Shown in pieces: positions 8,269-17,102 of a stretch of 37,806 nt of DNA. Location: IMG/VR virus record IMGVR_UViG_3300037585_000217, positions 1 to 37,806 of that record; one strand, 5' to 3'. The number at the start of each line of letters is the position of its first letter. Within the stretch, counting starts at the first letter, position 1. A program made the position numbers and the translations under genes. Source of the DNA: a virus. Under the pieces are notes generated by a model. It was not told the origin of the DNA. It worked only from the letters and a program-made list of their open reading frames with translations, and ran no database searches.

Positions 8269-9204
8269 ATGGCAGAATCCTATTTAACCTTAACTAATAA
8301 AGTACTTGCACGATTAAACGAAGTTGAATTAACAAGTTCAACCTTTTCTTCGTCTAGAGGTATTCAAACTCAAGCTAAAACAGCTATTAATGAATCTGTT
8401 AGATACATAAACCAAAGAGAATTTAATTATCCATTTAATCATGCAACAGACTCAGAAACACTTGTTGCAGGTACATTTAAATATAGTTTACCAACAACAG
8501 CTAAGTTAGCTGACTATGATACATTTCGTATCGTCAAAGATTCTGACTTAGGTACAAGTGGCGGTAAATTAAATAGTATGAACTACAAAGAGTATATTGA
8601 GAATCATGTTACTCACGAAGATGAAATTGTAACCACAACATTAAATGGATCACACTCTAGTTCTGTAACTACACTAACACTTACATCTACCACAAACTTT
8701 GATTCTGCAGGTAGTGCTTATATAGGTAGTGAGATTATATCTTATACAGGTGTAAGTGGAAATGACTTAACAGGTGTTACACGTGGAACACAATCTACTA
8801 CTGCGGCTACACATGCTAGCGGTGTACAGGTAGCACAGTTTGACAATGGTAGTGCGCCAACACATGTAGTAAGAACACTAGATAACAATTATATATTGTA
8901 TCCTTGCCCAGAAAAAGCATACACTATAAAGTATGATTACTTTACATTTCCTACTGATATGGATGCACATGGAGATACAACTACTATACCTGATAGATTT
9001 GCAGCCGTTATTGTAGATGGTGCAACTGCATTTATATATCAGTATCGTGGTGAAACACAGCAATATGCAATTAACTTTACTAGATTTGAGCAAGGCATAA
9101 AAAATATGCAAACTCTTCTAATAAATAAATATGACTATTTAAGGTCTACTTATATAACTAGAAATCATATAGGAAGTCCTACTTCAACTTTTAGGTCTAT
9201 TTAA
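8269..9204 (+). CDS. Tail tubular protein A-like adaptor (head-tail connector)
   Basis: The N-terminus (TLTNKVLARLNEVEL, then AINESVRYINQREFNYPF) and the C-terminal part (PDRFAAVIVDGATAFIYQYRGE, split across the 240-262 region) match the T7 gp11-type adaptor ring that joins portal to nozzle. At 311 residues it is longer than T7 gp11 (196 residues). The extra length is mostly a beta-rich insert at residues 122-190 (SAYIGSEIISYTGVSGNDL, GVTRGTQSTTAATHASGVQV). The same insert type occurs in the next gene. The start ATG at 8269 has only a weak ribosome site. The next gene begins 2 bases after the stop, which suggests translational coupling. Confidence 0.8.
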   Translation: MAESYLTLTNKVLARLNEVELTSSTFSSSRGIQTQAKTAINESVRYINQREFNYPFNHATDSETLVAGTFKYSLPTTAKLADYDTFRIVKDSDLGTSGGKLNSMNYKEYIENHVTHEDEIVTTTLNGSHSSSVTTLTLTSTTNFDSAGSAYIGSEIISYTGVSGNDLTGVTRGTQSTTAATHASGVQVAQFDNGSAPTHVVRTLDNNYILYPCPEKAYTIKYDYFTFPTDMDAHGDTTTIPDRFAAVIVDGATAFIYQYRGETQQYAINFTRFEQGIKNMQTLLINKYDYLRSTYITRNHIGSPTSTFRSI

Positions 9205-9206
9205 AT

Positions 9207-10955
9207 ATGCCTGATCAATCACAAGTCCAACCGTTTTCGTTTAACTGTGAAGGCGGTTTAGTTTTAAACAAGTCTACATTTATTATGGAACCCGGACAGG
9301 CACTAGAGTTAACTAACTTTGAGCCAGATGTTGAGGGTGGCTACAGACGAATTAATGGATACAAACCTTATATAATACAACAAGTTCCTGAAACAGCACT
9401 TAGTAGTGAGCCAATGTTAATGACAGCATTATTTCACGACTACATAGTTGCTGCTAGAGGAGAAAAGATATTTAGTTCTGCTAGTACAACACTGTCACAA
9501 AAAATAACTTCTAGTGCTACAATGTCAGGGTCAGGAACTATCAATGCAAAAAGCACTACATCTTTTAGTTCTAGTGGTACTTTGTATATAGACTCAGAAA
9601 TATTTACATATACAGGAGTAACAGCTACAACTTTTACTGGGGTAACAAGAGCTACAAGTAGCACTACAGCAGCAGTCCACGAAGCTAATGTTGTTATATC
9701 TGAAAGTTGGACAGAAAGAGATACAGGTAGAACAAGTGCTGCAAAGTATAAGTTTGAAAGATTTAACTTTGATGGCAACGATAAATTTATTGTAGTAGAT
9801 CAGGCAAATGCACCAACTATATTTAACACATCCCTATCTGCAACAGATGTATCATCTGCAGGTGGTGGAGAAGTAACTACAGCAGTTACAGGTGCTAAAC
9901 ACGTAGCTGCATTTAAGAGCCATATGTTCTATTCAGGAATGTCTAGTACACCACAAGAGTTAGTATTTAGTGTTCCATTTGATGAGGATAACTTTGCTAC
10001 AGCTAGTGGTGCAGGTAGTATTAAAGTAGATGACACAATCGTAGGACTAAAAGTTTTCCGTGAAGATTTATTTATCTTCTGTGAAAATAGAATATTTAAA
10101 CTGTCAGGCACAACAAGTTCTAACTTTGCTATTGTACCCGTTACAAGAAACATTGGGTGTGTAAATGGTGATACAATACAGGAATTTGCTGGTGACTTAA
10201 TATTCTTAGGACCAGACGGGTTACGTACTATTGCTGGTACTGCAAGAATTGGTGACGTTGAACTTGGTACAATTAGTTCTCCTGTACAGCCTTTATTTAA
10301 AGAACAATTAAGTGATTCTGGAAACTTTACTTCATTAGTTATTCCAGACAAAACACAATACAGAATATTTTTTTCTAAAGCTGTTGGTGCAGAAAAAACT
10401 ACTACAGGTGTAATATGTGTATTAAGAGGACAGTCTTTTGAATTTTCACAGATAAAAGGTATTAAACCTGCTTGTACAGACAGTGTTGTAGAATTAGGCA
10501 ATGTTATACCTATACATGGAAGTTTTGATGGATATGTATACAGGCAAGATCAAGGAAACACTTTTAATGGTACACTAGTAGACGCTAAGTACCGTAGCCC
10601 AGACTTAACCTTTGGAGATCCGGGTATAAGAAAACATATGCAAAGGGTAAATATTAACTACGCACCTGAATCAACTATTGACGCAGACATGTTTGTAAGG
10701 TATGATTACGAAGCAAAAGATTCATCAAGACCAGCAGCGTATCCACTAGACACAACAGACGTTGCAGGTACATACGGTGCAGTATCAGTTTATGGTAATG
10801 CTACTTACGGTGGTCCATCACAACCTATTGTAAGAAAATCAGTAGAAGGTTCTGGGTTTGCTGTAGCATTAAGAGTAGAAGATGGATCTAATTCAACAGG
10901 TCCATATTCATTAAAAGGATTTCAAATGGAATTTCAATTAGGGGCTAGAAGATAA
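9207..10955 (+). CDS. Tail tubular protein B-like nozzle protein
   Basis: The 582 residues begin with PFSFNCEGGLVLNKSTFIME and PGQALELTNFEPDVEGGYRR, a signature at the start of marine podovirus nozzle proteins (T7 gp12 position). The central part looks like a beta-propeller, with repeated strand-turn units (KHVAAFKSHMFYSG; DTIVGLKVFREDLFIFCENR; GDLIFLGPDGLRTIAGT). The late part has a C-terminal strand-rich region (FQMEFQLGARR). A beta insert at residues 101-165 is homologous in pattern to the insert in the preceding gene. The protein forms the hexameric tail nozzle through which DNA leaves. Its stop overlaps the fibre start (TAATG). Confidence 0.85.
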   Translation: MPDQSQVQPFSFNCEGGLVLNKSTFIMEPGQALELTNFEPDVEGGYRRINGYKPYIIQQVPETALSSEPMLMTALFHDYIVAARGEKIFSSASTTLSQKITSSATMSGSGTINAKSTTSFSSSGTLYIDSEIFTYTGVTATTFTGVTRATSSTTAAVHEANVVISESWTERDTGRTSAAKYKFERFNFDGNDKFIVVDQANAPTIFNTSLSATDVSSAGGGEVTTAVTGAKHVAAFKSHMFYSGMSSTPQELVFSVPFDEDNFATASGAGSIKVDDTIVGLKVFREDLFIFCENRIFKLSGTTSSNFAIVPVTRNIGCVNGDTIQEFAGDLIFLGPDGLRTIAGTARIGDVELGTISSPVQPLFKEQLSDSGNFTSLVIPDKTQYRIFFSKAVGAEKTTTGVICVLRGQSFEFSQIKGIKPACTDSVVELGNVIPIHGSFDGYVYRQDQGNTFNGTLVDAKYRSPDLTFGDPGIRKHMQRVNINYAPESTIDADMFVRYDYEAKDSSRPAAYPLDTTDVAGTYGAVSVYGNATYGGPSQPIVRKSVEGSGFAVALRVEDGSNSTGPYSLKGFQMEFQLGARR

Positions 10956-13900
10956 TGGGTGCTACGTACACAAGACAATCAGACTATTCAGATGGAGATA
11001 CCATCGTTGCAGCAGATACTAACGATGAGTTTGATCAGCTTCTAGCTGCTTTTGCTGCAAGTTCAGGACATACACATGACGGTACTGCTGCAGAGGGTGG
11101 ACCAATAACGAAGTTATTAGGTCATACTCTTACCTTTGGTACAGGCAGTACAGGAACAGATATTACTATCACTTTTGATGGTGAAACAAATGATGGTGTA
11201 TTAAAATGGATGGAAGATGAAGATTACTTTGAGTTTTCTGATGACATACTTGTAGCATCTACAGAAAAAATACAGTTTGGTGATACTGCTAGTTTTATAC
11301 AACAAAGCTCTAATGGTGTTCTTAGGATAGATGGTGAAGCTACAGTAGACATTAATGCTTCTACAGCCGTACTGGTTAGTAATGATTTAAAATTAGATAG
11401 TGATGCAGCTATACTAGGTATGGGTGTTGATAATGATGTTACCTTAACACACGTTGCTGACACAGGTATATTGTTAAACAGCACTAGACAATTACAATTT
11501 GGTGACAGTGGTACATACATACATCAATCTGCAGATGGTGTACTTGACTTAGTATCTGACACAGAGATTGAGATAAACGCTACAACTATAGATATAAATG
11601 GTGCAGTAGATGTTAGTGGTGAGATAGCCGCAGCTTCATTAGACATATCAGGAGCCATAGACGTTGATGGTACTACAAACTTAGATGTTGTAGACATTGA
11701 TGGTGCAGTAGACATGGCATCAACCCTTACAGTTGCAGGTGTAGTTGACATAACAGATACTACAGATTCAAGTGATGCTACAGGTGATACAGGAGCTTTA
11801 CGAACTGAAGGTGGGGCAAGTATAGCTAAAAAGTTGTACGTTGGTACAGATCTAGATGTAGACGGTACAGCTAATCTTGACGCTGTTGACATTGATGGTG
11901 CAGTAGACATGGCTAGTACATTAGCTACAGGAGGTTTATATACTGCAGGTGCAGGTATTACTTCTACTGCTGCAGCTAACACATTTGGTGCTACATCCTT
12001 TAATGATGCTGACATTACTAACGTAGGAGGCATTGCACTAGATACTATTACTAATGATGGAACAGACATTACATTAGATTCGTCAGGAGATATTATTCTT
12101 GATGCTGCTGGCAATAATATAACTATTAAATCTGCTGGAACATCTATACTTGACATAGCTAATAACTCTACAGATGTAGAGCTAACAGTAAGTACAGCAG
12201 ATAAAAACTTTGCTATTAAAGGAACTGACGGCTCCAGTGCAATCACTGCACTAGACATTGATATGGCTCTTGCTGGTAAAGCTACATTTAGCGGTGACGT
12301 TGTTGTAACAGGTGATCTAACTATAACAGGTGATGACTTAGTTATGGGTACTAATACATCAGGACATATTTTAGTTGCTGACGGTACAAACTTTAATCCA
12401 ATAGCAGTAGGTGATTTATCTGAAATAAGCACTGTTGCAAATGACGATGTATTTTTAGCTGTAGACACATCTGGTGGTGGCTTAAAGAAAATTACAAGAA
12501 GTGCAGTTGTTTCTGGTCTTGCAACAAGTTCTGGTATATCAAACATAGTAGAAGATACTTCTCCTCAACTAGGTGCTAACTTAGATACAAACTCACACAA
12601 CATTCTTATTGATGACGCACACTTTATTGCTGATGAAAATGGTAATGAACAAATAATATTTCAGACAACAAGTTCAGCAGTAAATCAATTTGATGTTACT
12701 AATGCTGCAACAGGTAGTGGACCTACTATATCCTCTACTGGAAGTGATACAAATATTAATCTTAATTTAACTCCAAAAGGTTCAGGAGTTGTTATGATTG
12801 ACGGTAATGTTGGTATTGATTCTGGAACAATAGATCTTAAAAATGGTGGTTCAGTATCTAATATTAAATTTTATTGTGAGTCATCTAATGCTCACTATAC
12901 AGCATTACAGTCAGCGGCACACTCTGCTTATTCTGGTAACGTGACATTAACATTACCTGCTTCTACAGATACTATTGTAGGTAGAGCAACTACAGATACA
13001 TTTACAAATAAAACTTTTGGTGGACACACTAGCTTTGGTGATTATAATATTACAAATGTAGGTGATATTGCATTAGATTCTATTAGTGCTGACGGTACAG
13101 ATATTAATGTGGCTGTGTCAGATAACTCAGCTACAGCCCTTACAATTAAACAAGGGTCAGATGCTTATCTTATAATTGATACTGCTAACAGCAGTGAGTC
13201 TGTATCTATTGGTACAGGTATATCTGGTACAGCTATTACTATAGGACACGGTACATCTGAAGTTACTTTTGGAGACAATGTTACAGTAACAGGTGATTTT
13301 ACTGTCAACGGTACAACTACTACAGTTGCTACAACTAATTTAACTGTTGAAGACCCACTTGTTAAGTACGGACAAGGTTATACTGGCACTGCGTATGATC
13401 AAGGTTTCATTATTACACGTGGTGATGGTTCAAGTAGTAACACTGCAAACAGAGGTTTTATCTGGGATGAGTCTGCAGATGAGTTTGCAACCATTGCAGC
13501 TAACACAGAAGCAGGAACTACTGCAGGTAACGTAACTATAAATGATTATGTACCCTTACACGTAGGAGCAATAACAGCAGATGATAACTCTACGTTCTCA
13601 GGTGAAATTGCTGCAGCATCTCTTGATATTTCAGGTAACGTAGATGTAGACGGTACAACTAACCTAGACGTTGTTGACATTGATGGTGCTGTAGATTTTG
13701 CATCTACTACGGCTCATGCTGGAAACGCTACTTTTGCAGATAGTGCAAAAGTTCAACTAGGTGCAGGAGCAGATTTACAAATTTTTTATGATGGGTCTAA
13801 TGCTTTTATTAATAACACTGTAGCAGGTGCGCTTTCTATTAAATCAGATGACATTAATCTTATGAGTTCTGCCTCAGAAACTATGGCAACATTTGTAGAA

Positions 13901-14896
13901 AATGGTGCAGTTACTCTTTACCACGACAACGCGGCAAAACTAGCTACTGCCTCAGGTGGTGTAACAGTTACAGGAACTTTTGAACCCTCAGGCAAAATCA
14001 CCGCAGACGCAGGGATAGACATTGATAACTTCAACATAGATGGCACTACGATTGCGCTGTCTTCTGGTCATATGACACTTGATGCAGCAGGGCAGGTTAT
14101 TTTAGATTCAGCAGATGCTGGTTCTACTGGATTTGCGGATAGTGGAACTACTTACGGTAATATTTACGCATCGTCAGGTAGTATGGTGCTAAAGTCAACA
14201 CAATCTGACAAAGATATGCTTTTTCAAGGCAACGATGGCGGATCTCAAATAACAGCCCTCACCCTTGATATGTCAGACGCTGGTGCGGCTACGTTTAACG
14301 GAAAAATCACCGCAGACGCTGGCATAGACATAGACAACTTCAACATTGATGGCACTACTATTGGTTTAAGTTCTGGCAATCTTACCCTTGATGTCGCTGG
14401 AGAGATAAACATTGATGCAGGTGGTGGTAATATCAATATCTTAGATGATGGTACGAGTATAGCTTATTTTGGTAATAGTTCTAGTAATTTTGTTATTCAG
14501 AGTACAGTTTCTGATAAAGACTTGATTTTTAAAGGTAACGATGGTGGCTCAACAATCACAGCCCTGACCTTAGATATGTCTGCGGCAGGTGCGGCTACGT
14601 TTAATAATGATGTTACTGCGTTCTCTGATGAACGACTAAAATCTAACATAACTACAATCCCAGATGCTTTATCCAAAGTAAGCGAGATGAGAGGCGTACA
14701 TTATGTGCGTGATGCAACAGGTAAAGATTCATCAGGTGTCATCGCACAAGAACTACAAAAGATTGCTCCAGAACTTGTACTCACCGCAGACGACGAGATG
14801 GGTACACTGAGTGTAAACTACGGCAATATCACTGGTTATTTGATTGAAGCAATTAAAGAATTAAAAGCTGAGATTGAAGTATTGAAAGGAAAATAA
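10955..14896 (+). CDS. Tail fibre protein with S74-type intramolecular chaperone domain
   Basis: A 1313-residue fibre. The N-terminus (YSDGDTIVAADTNDEFDQLL, then SGHTHDGTAAEGGPI) is the virion-anchoring block seen in many marine podovirus fibres. A long beta-helical shaft of Asp/Thr/Ala/Ile repeats follows, with near-identical units (DVDGTTNLDVVDIDGAVD at three places; DAGIDIDNFNIDGTTI at two). A segment near residues 800-850 (GFIITRGDGSSSNTANRGFI) is found in other phage fibres. Residues about 1219-1313 form a Peptidase_S74-type domain (FSDERLKSNITTIPDALSKV, GVIAQELQKIAPELV, GYLIEAIKELKAEIEVL). This domain trimerises the fibre and usually cleaves itself off. The fibre recognises the host surface. 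The region after about 13980 has visibly more G and C than the shaft. Confidence 0.9.
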   Translation: MGATYTRQSDYSDGDTIVAADTNDEFDQLLAAFAASSGHTHDGTAAEGGPITKLLGHTLTFGTGSTGTDITITFDGETNDGVLKWMEDEDYFEFSDDILVASTEKIQFGDTASFIQQSSNGVLRIDGEATVDINASTAVLVSNDLKLDSDAAILGMGVDNDVTLTHVADTGILLNSTRQLQFGDSGTYIHQSADGVLDLVSDTEIEINATTIDINGAVDVSGEIAAASLDISGAIDVDGTTNLDVVDIDGAVDMASTLTVAGVVDITDTTDSSDATGDTGALRTEGGASIAKKLYVGTDLDVDGTANLDAVDIDGAVDMASTLATGGLYTAGAGITSTAAANTFGATSFNDADITNVGGIALDTITNDGTDITLDSSGDIILDAAGNNITIKSAGTSILDIANNSTDVELTVSTADKNFAIKGTDGSSAITALDIDMALAGKATFSGDVVVTGDLTITGDDLVMGTNTSGHILVADGTNFNPIAVGDLSEISTVANDDVFLAVDTSGGGLKKITRSAVVSGLATSSGISNIVEDTSPQLGANLDTNSHNILIDDAHFIADENGNEQIIFQTTSSAVNQFDVTNAATGSGPTISSTGSDTNINLNLTPKGSGVVMIDGNVGIDSGTIDLKNGGSVSNIKFYCESSNAHYTALQSAAHSAYSGNVTLTLPASTDTIVGRATTDTFTNKTFGGHTSFGDYNITNVGDIALDSISADGTDINVAVSDNSATALTIKQGSDAYLIIDTANSSESVSIGTGISGTAITIGHGTSEVTFGDNVTVTGDFTVNGTTTTVATTNLTVEDPLVKYGQGYTGTAYDQGFIITRGDGSSSNTANRGFIWDESADEFATIAANTEAGTTAGNVTINDYVPLHVGAITADDNSTFSGEIAAASLDISGNVDVDGTTNLDVVDIDGAVDFASTTAHAGNATFADSAKVQLGAGADLQIFYDGSNAFINNTVAGALSIKSDDINLMSSASETMATFVENGAVTLYHDNAAKLATASGGVTVTGTFEPSGKITADAGIDIDNFNIDGTTIALSSGHMTLDAAGQVILDSADAGSTGFADSGTTYGNIYASSGSMVLKSTQSDKDMLFQGNDGGSQITALTLDMSDAGAATFNGKITADAGIDIDNFNIDGTTIGLSSGNLTLDVAGEINIDAGGGNINILDDGTSIAYFGNSSSNFVIQSTVSDKDLIFKGNDGGSTITALTLDMSAAGAATFNNDVTAFSDERLKSNITTIPDALSKVSEMRGVHYVRDATGKDSSGVIAQELQKIAPELVLTADDEMGTLSVNYGNITGYLIEAIKELKAEIEVLKGK
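11611..13710 (+). repeat. Long imperfect repeat in the fibre shaft
   Basis: A unit of about 110 bases occurs at 11611-11725 and 13597-13710, encoding SGEIAAASLDISG followed by VDGTTNLDVVDIDGAVD. A shorter copy lies at 11857-11930 (DVDGTANLDAVDIDGAVDMA). Most differences are at third codon positions, so the repeats are old or diversified under protein-level constraint. Confidence 0.8.
13995..14610 (+). repeat. Tandem-type repeats near the fibre tip
   Basis: Two linked units recur: DAGIDIDNFNIDGTTI at 13995-14053 and 14302-14363, and NDGGS(Q/T)ITALTLDMS with GAATFN at about 14231-14300 and 14540-14606. These copies are closer to each other at DNA level than the shaft repeats. They lie in the GC-richer end of the gene. 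Confidence 0.8.
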
Positions 14897-14899
14897 AAC

Positions 14900-15847
14900 A
14901 TGGCATTACCATCAGCAGGTAATTCAATTTCTTTACAGCAAGTAAACGTAGAACTTGGTAATTCAGCTACTGCCACAATCAATATGGGCAATTCTGATTT
15001 ACGTGACTTATTTGACGATACTTCTGGTGCTATTTCAATGTCTGATGGATTTGGTAAATCAGCAGTTACTTTTTATGCTGCTACTGGTGGCACAGTAACT
15101 ACATCAGGTAATTATAAATACCATGCATTTACTGGTGCTGGAACATTTGAAATAACAACTCAAGGTAATGCTGCATCAAACCATCTTGACTACGTAATCG
15201 TTGCAGGTGGTGGTGGTTCAGGAGATGACAACTCAGGTGGTGGTGGTGCTGGTGGTATGATTACTGCTACAGGACAATCAAAATCTGCCACAACATATTC
15301 TGTTGTAGTTGGTGGTGGTGGTGCTGGTACTAGCTCCGTAGGAACGCAGGGTAGCAACTCTTCTATTTTTGGAGTAACTTCTACTGGTGGAGGACACGGT
15401 TCTGAATGGGATAATCGTCAAGCTGGTAATGGTGGTTCTGGTGGAGGTTCTTCAGGAGGCTATACTGGTGGTGAAGGTATTTCAGGACAAGGTAATGACG
15501 GTGGTAATGGCGGCCCAGATGGTAGTGCTGGAGGCGGTGGCGGTAAAGGTGCTGCAGGAGCTAACGGAACTTCAACAGAAGGTGGTGACGGCGGTGTTGG
15601 CGCACAGTGGTTAAACGGAACATACTACGCAGGTGGCGGTGGCGGTTGTGGTGAAGATACCACAAACGGTGGCGGTGAAGGTGGAAACGGTGGAGGAGGC
15701 GATGGTTCTGACGAAAGAGGTGGTGGTGCAAATGGTGGTTCATCAGGTACAGCAAACACAGGTGGTGGTGGCGGTGGCCCTCGTTTGAGTAATGGTACAT
15801 TTAATGGTGGATCTGGTATTGTAATAATACGATATGAGTACCAGTAG
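14900..15847 (+). CDS. Glycine-rich adhesin-like tail protein
   Basis: The N-terminus (ALPSAGNSISLQQVNVELGN, then ISMSDGFGKS) is a block I recognise from tail tip and fibre accessory proteins of marine phages. Residues 100-300 are dominated by Gly runs with Ser, Asn, Asp and Thr between them (IVAGGGGSGDDNSGGGGAGG and many similar). The C-terminus returns to strands (SGIVIIRYEYQ). Gly-rich blocks of this type form polyglycine II helix bundles in the gp38 adhesin of phage S16, and their variable loops bind the host receptor. Its place 3 bases after the fibre gene fits a receptor-binding tip protein. The adhesin function is inference from composition and position. Confidence 0.7.
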   Translation: MALPSAGNSISLQQVNVELGNSATATINMGNSDLRDLFDDTSGAISMSDGFGKSAVTFYAATGGTVTTSGNYKYHAFTGAGTFEITTQGNAASNHLDYVIVAGGGGSGDDNSGGGGAGGMITATGQSKSATTYSVVVGGGGAGTSSVGTQGSNSSIFGVTSTGGGHGSEWDNRQAGNGGSGGGSSGGYTGGEGISGQGNDGGNGGPDGSAGGGGGKGAAGANGTSTEGGDGGVGAQWLNGTYYAGGGGGCGEDTTNGGGEGGNGGGGDGSDERGGGANGGSSGTANTGGGGGGPRLSNGTFNGGSGIVIIRYEYQ

Positions 15848-15855
15848 GAAATTAT

Positions 15856-16236
15856 ATGGCACATTTTGCAGAGATAAATGAAAGTAATATAGTACTAAGA
15901 GTAGTTGTTATTGACAATAGTGATTGCCTTGATGAATCTAATAACGAATCTGAAGCAGTAGGTGCTTTATATTGTCATAATTTATTAGGTGGTACTTGGA
16001 AACAAACATCGTACAATCATAATATGCGTAAAAATTATGCCTGTGTTGGTGCTGAGTATAGAGCAGATTTAGATGCTTTTATTCATCCTACTCCGTTTGC
16101 TTCTTGGGTATTAAATGAAACCACTTGTAAGTGGGAAGCTCCTACAGCTTATCCTGCAGACGGTTGGTCTGAAGATAACACAGATGGTTTTGATTATTTT
16201 TGGAACGAGTCTGGTAAAAACTGGGCAAGGAAGTAA
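15856..16236 (+). CDS. Conserved marine-phage protein of unknown function (126 aa)
   Basis: The sequence opens MAHFAEINESNIVLRVVVID and contains LGGTWKQTSYNHNMRKNYAC, then DLDAFIHPTPFASWVLNE and TCKWEAPTAYPADGW. This arrangement is familiar from small proteins that many marine phages, including T4-like cyanophages, encode beside tail-fibre genes. No function is established as far as I know. There are four cysteines. AGGA lies 7 bases before the ATG. The gene sits between the adhesin and the oxygenase, separated by 8 and 3 bases, so it is probably co-expressed and may be a virion or fibre accessory protein. Confidence 0.7.
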   Translation: MAHFAEINESNIVLRVVVIDNSDCLDESNNESEAVGALYCHNLLGGTWKQTSYNHNMRKNYACVGAEYRADLDAFIHPTPFASWVLNETTCKWEAPTAYPADGWSEDNTDGFDYFWNESGKNWARK

Positions 16237-16239
16237 AAA

Positions 16240-16818
16240 ATGGCAATACATGATCTATTTAAAATTGGTATTTACAGAGAACAACTACCATTAGATAATA
16301 AAGAGTTAGAAAAATACTGTTATGGTATTCAAGAAAAACAAGATGGTGTTAATATTTCTAACAGAGGTGGATTTCATTCTGAAAATTTAGATAAAAGCAA
16401 TGCAGAATTAAAAGAACTTATGAAACATATTACTGCATATGGGAATTTTTACTCAAAACAAATTGGTTACGGTGAAGTAGAACTTTATAATATCTGGTGC
16501 AATATAAATTCATATAAAGACTATAACCAATTACATTGTCATCCTAATGCAAAAGTATCAGGCGTTTATTATGTTAAGACTCCTGAAAATTGTGGTGAAA
16601 TTGAATTTCATAACCCAGCTTATCAGATATTACAGCAGTCAGAATTAAGTAGACCAAATAATCATTATACATCTTTATTTTGGTGGATGCCAGCAGTAGA
16701 GGGTATACTATATTTATTTCCTAGTTGGTTAATGCACTCAGTAAGACCTAATATGAACAAAGATGAAGAAAGAATATCTTTTTCATTTAATTTAGATAAC
16801 AAACAGGATAGAAGTTAA
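16240..16818 (+). CDS. 2OG-Fe(II) oxygenase family protein
   Basis: The 192 residues match the 2OG-FeII_Oxy_5 type (also TIGR02466). The sequence YNQLHCHPNAKVSGVYYVKT supplies His99 and His101. IEFHNP follows, then LYLFPSWLMHSVRPN with His166 as the distal iron ligand and ERISFSFN with Arg178, expected to hold 2-oxoglutarate. Such enzymes hydroxylate proteins or small molecules, using iron, oxygen and 2-oxoglutarate. The substrate is unknown. The type is frequent in marine phages, often near tail or fibre genes, where modification of a virion protein or of a host surface component has been suggested. It lies 3 bases after the previous gene and 1 base before the membrane protein. Confidence 0.8.
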   Translation: MAIHDLFKIGIYREQLPLDNKELEKYCYGIQEKQDGVNISNRGGFHSENLDKSNAELKELMKHITAYGNFYSKQIGYGEVELYNIWCNINSYKDYNQLHCHPNAKVSGVYYVKTPENCGEIEFHNPAYQILQQSELSRPNNHYTSLFWWMPAVEGILYLFPSWLMHSVRPNMNKDEERISFSFNLDNKQDRS

Positions 16819-16819
16819 A

Positions 16820-17092
16820 ATGACTGCAGAACAAAACAACAGTTGGCATCTTAGTAAATCTGTACCTGTAACACTTATAGTAGCACTTGTACTACAAGCA
16901 GCCGCAATCGTGTGGACTGTATCACAGATGCAATCTAGCATTGAAGCTAACGCCAGTAATATTATACGACTAGAGACACGAACAGAGAAGCTAGAACTAG
17001 CTGTACAAAGTCAAGCTGTAGCTTTAGCACGAATAGATGAGAACATAAAAGCAATACGAACTCACGTAGAGCGTATAGCATCTAAGGATTAA
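16820..17092 (+). CDS. One-TM coiled-coil membrane protein (holin or spanin candidate)
   Basis: This 90-residue protein has a short polar N-terminus (SWHLSKS) and one clear membrane segment (residues 15-37, PVTLIVALVLQAAAIVWTV). A charged heptad-like helix follows (IIRLETRTEKLELAVQSQAV and on to the end). Proteins with this plan occur in many marine podoviruses near the end of the tail-gene block and are usually guessed to be holins or i-spanins. No lysozyme or endopeptidase gene is visible next to it, so the lysis role stays unproven. It could also be a virion-associated membrane anchor. Confidence 0.6.
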   Translation: MTAEQNNSWHLSKSVPVTLIVALVLQAAAIVWTVSQMQSSIEANASNIIRLETRTEKLELAVQSQAVALARIDENIKAIRTHVERIASKD

Positions 17093-17102
17093 GGATAAAA
17101 GA

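Noticed and set aside
11524-12546. Long antisense frame of 340 codons under the tail fibre
   Set aside because: It is a shadow of the repetitive fibre codons (Ser/Pro/Val-rich, no recognisable domain). The fibre frame has clear anchor and chaperone domains.
13296-13330. Minus-strand TTGACA with TGTAAC inside the tail fibre gene
   Set aside because: The -10 is poor and the words arise from the repeated GTTACAGGT-type codons of the fibre.
15561-15864. His- and Pro-rich antisense frames under the glycine-rich gene
   Set aside because: They are the reverse complement of GGT/GGC repeats. Composition alone explains them.
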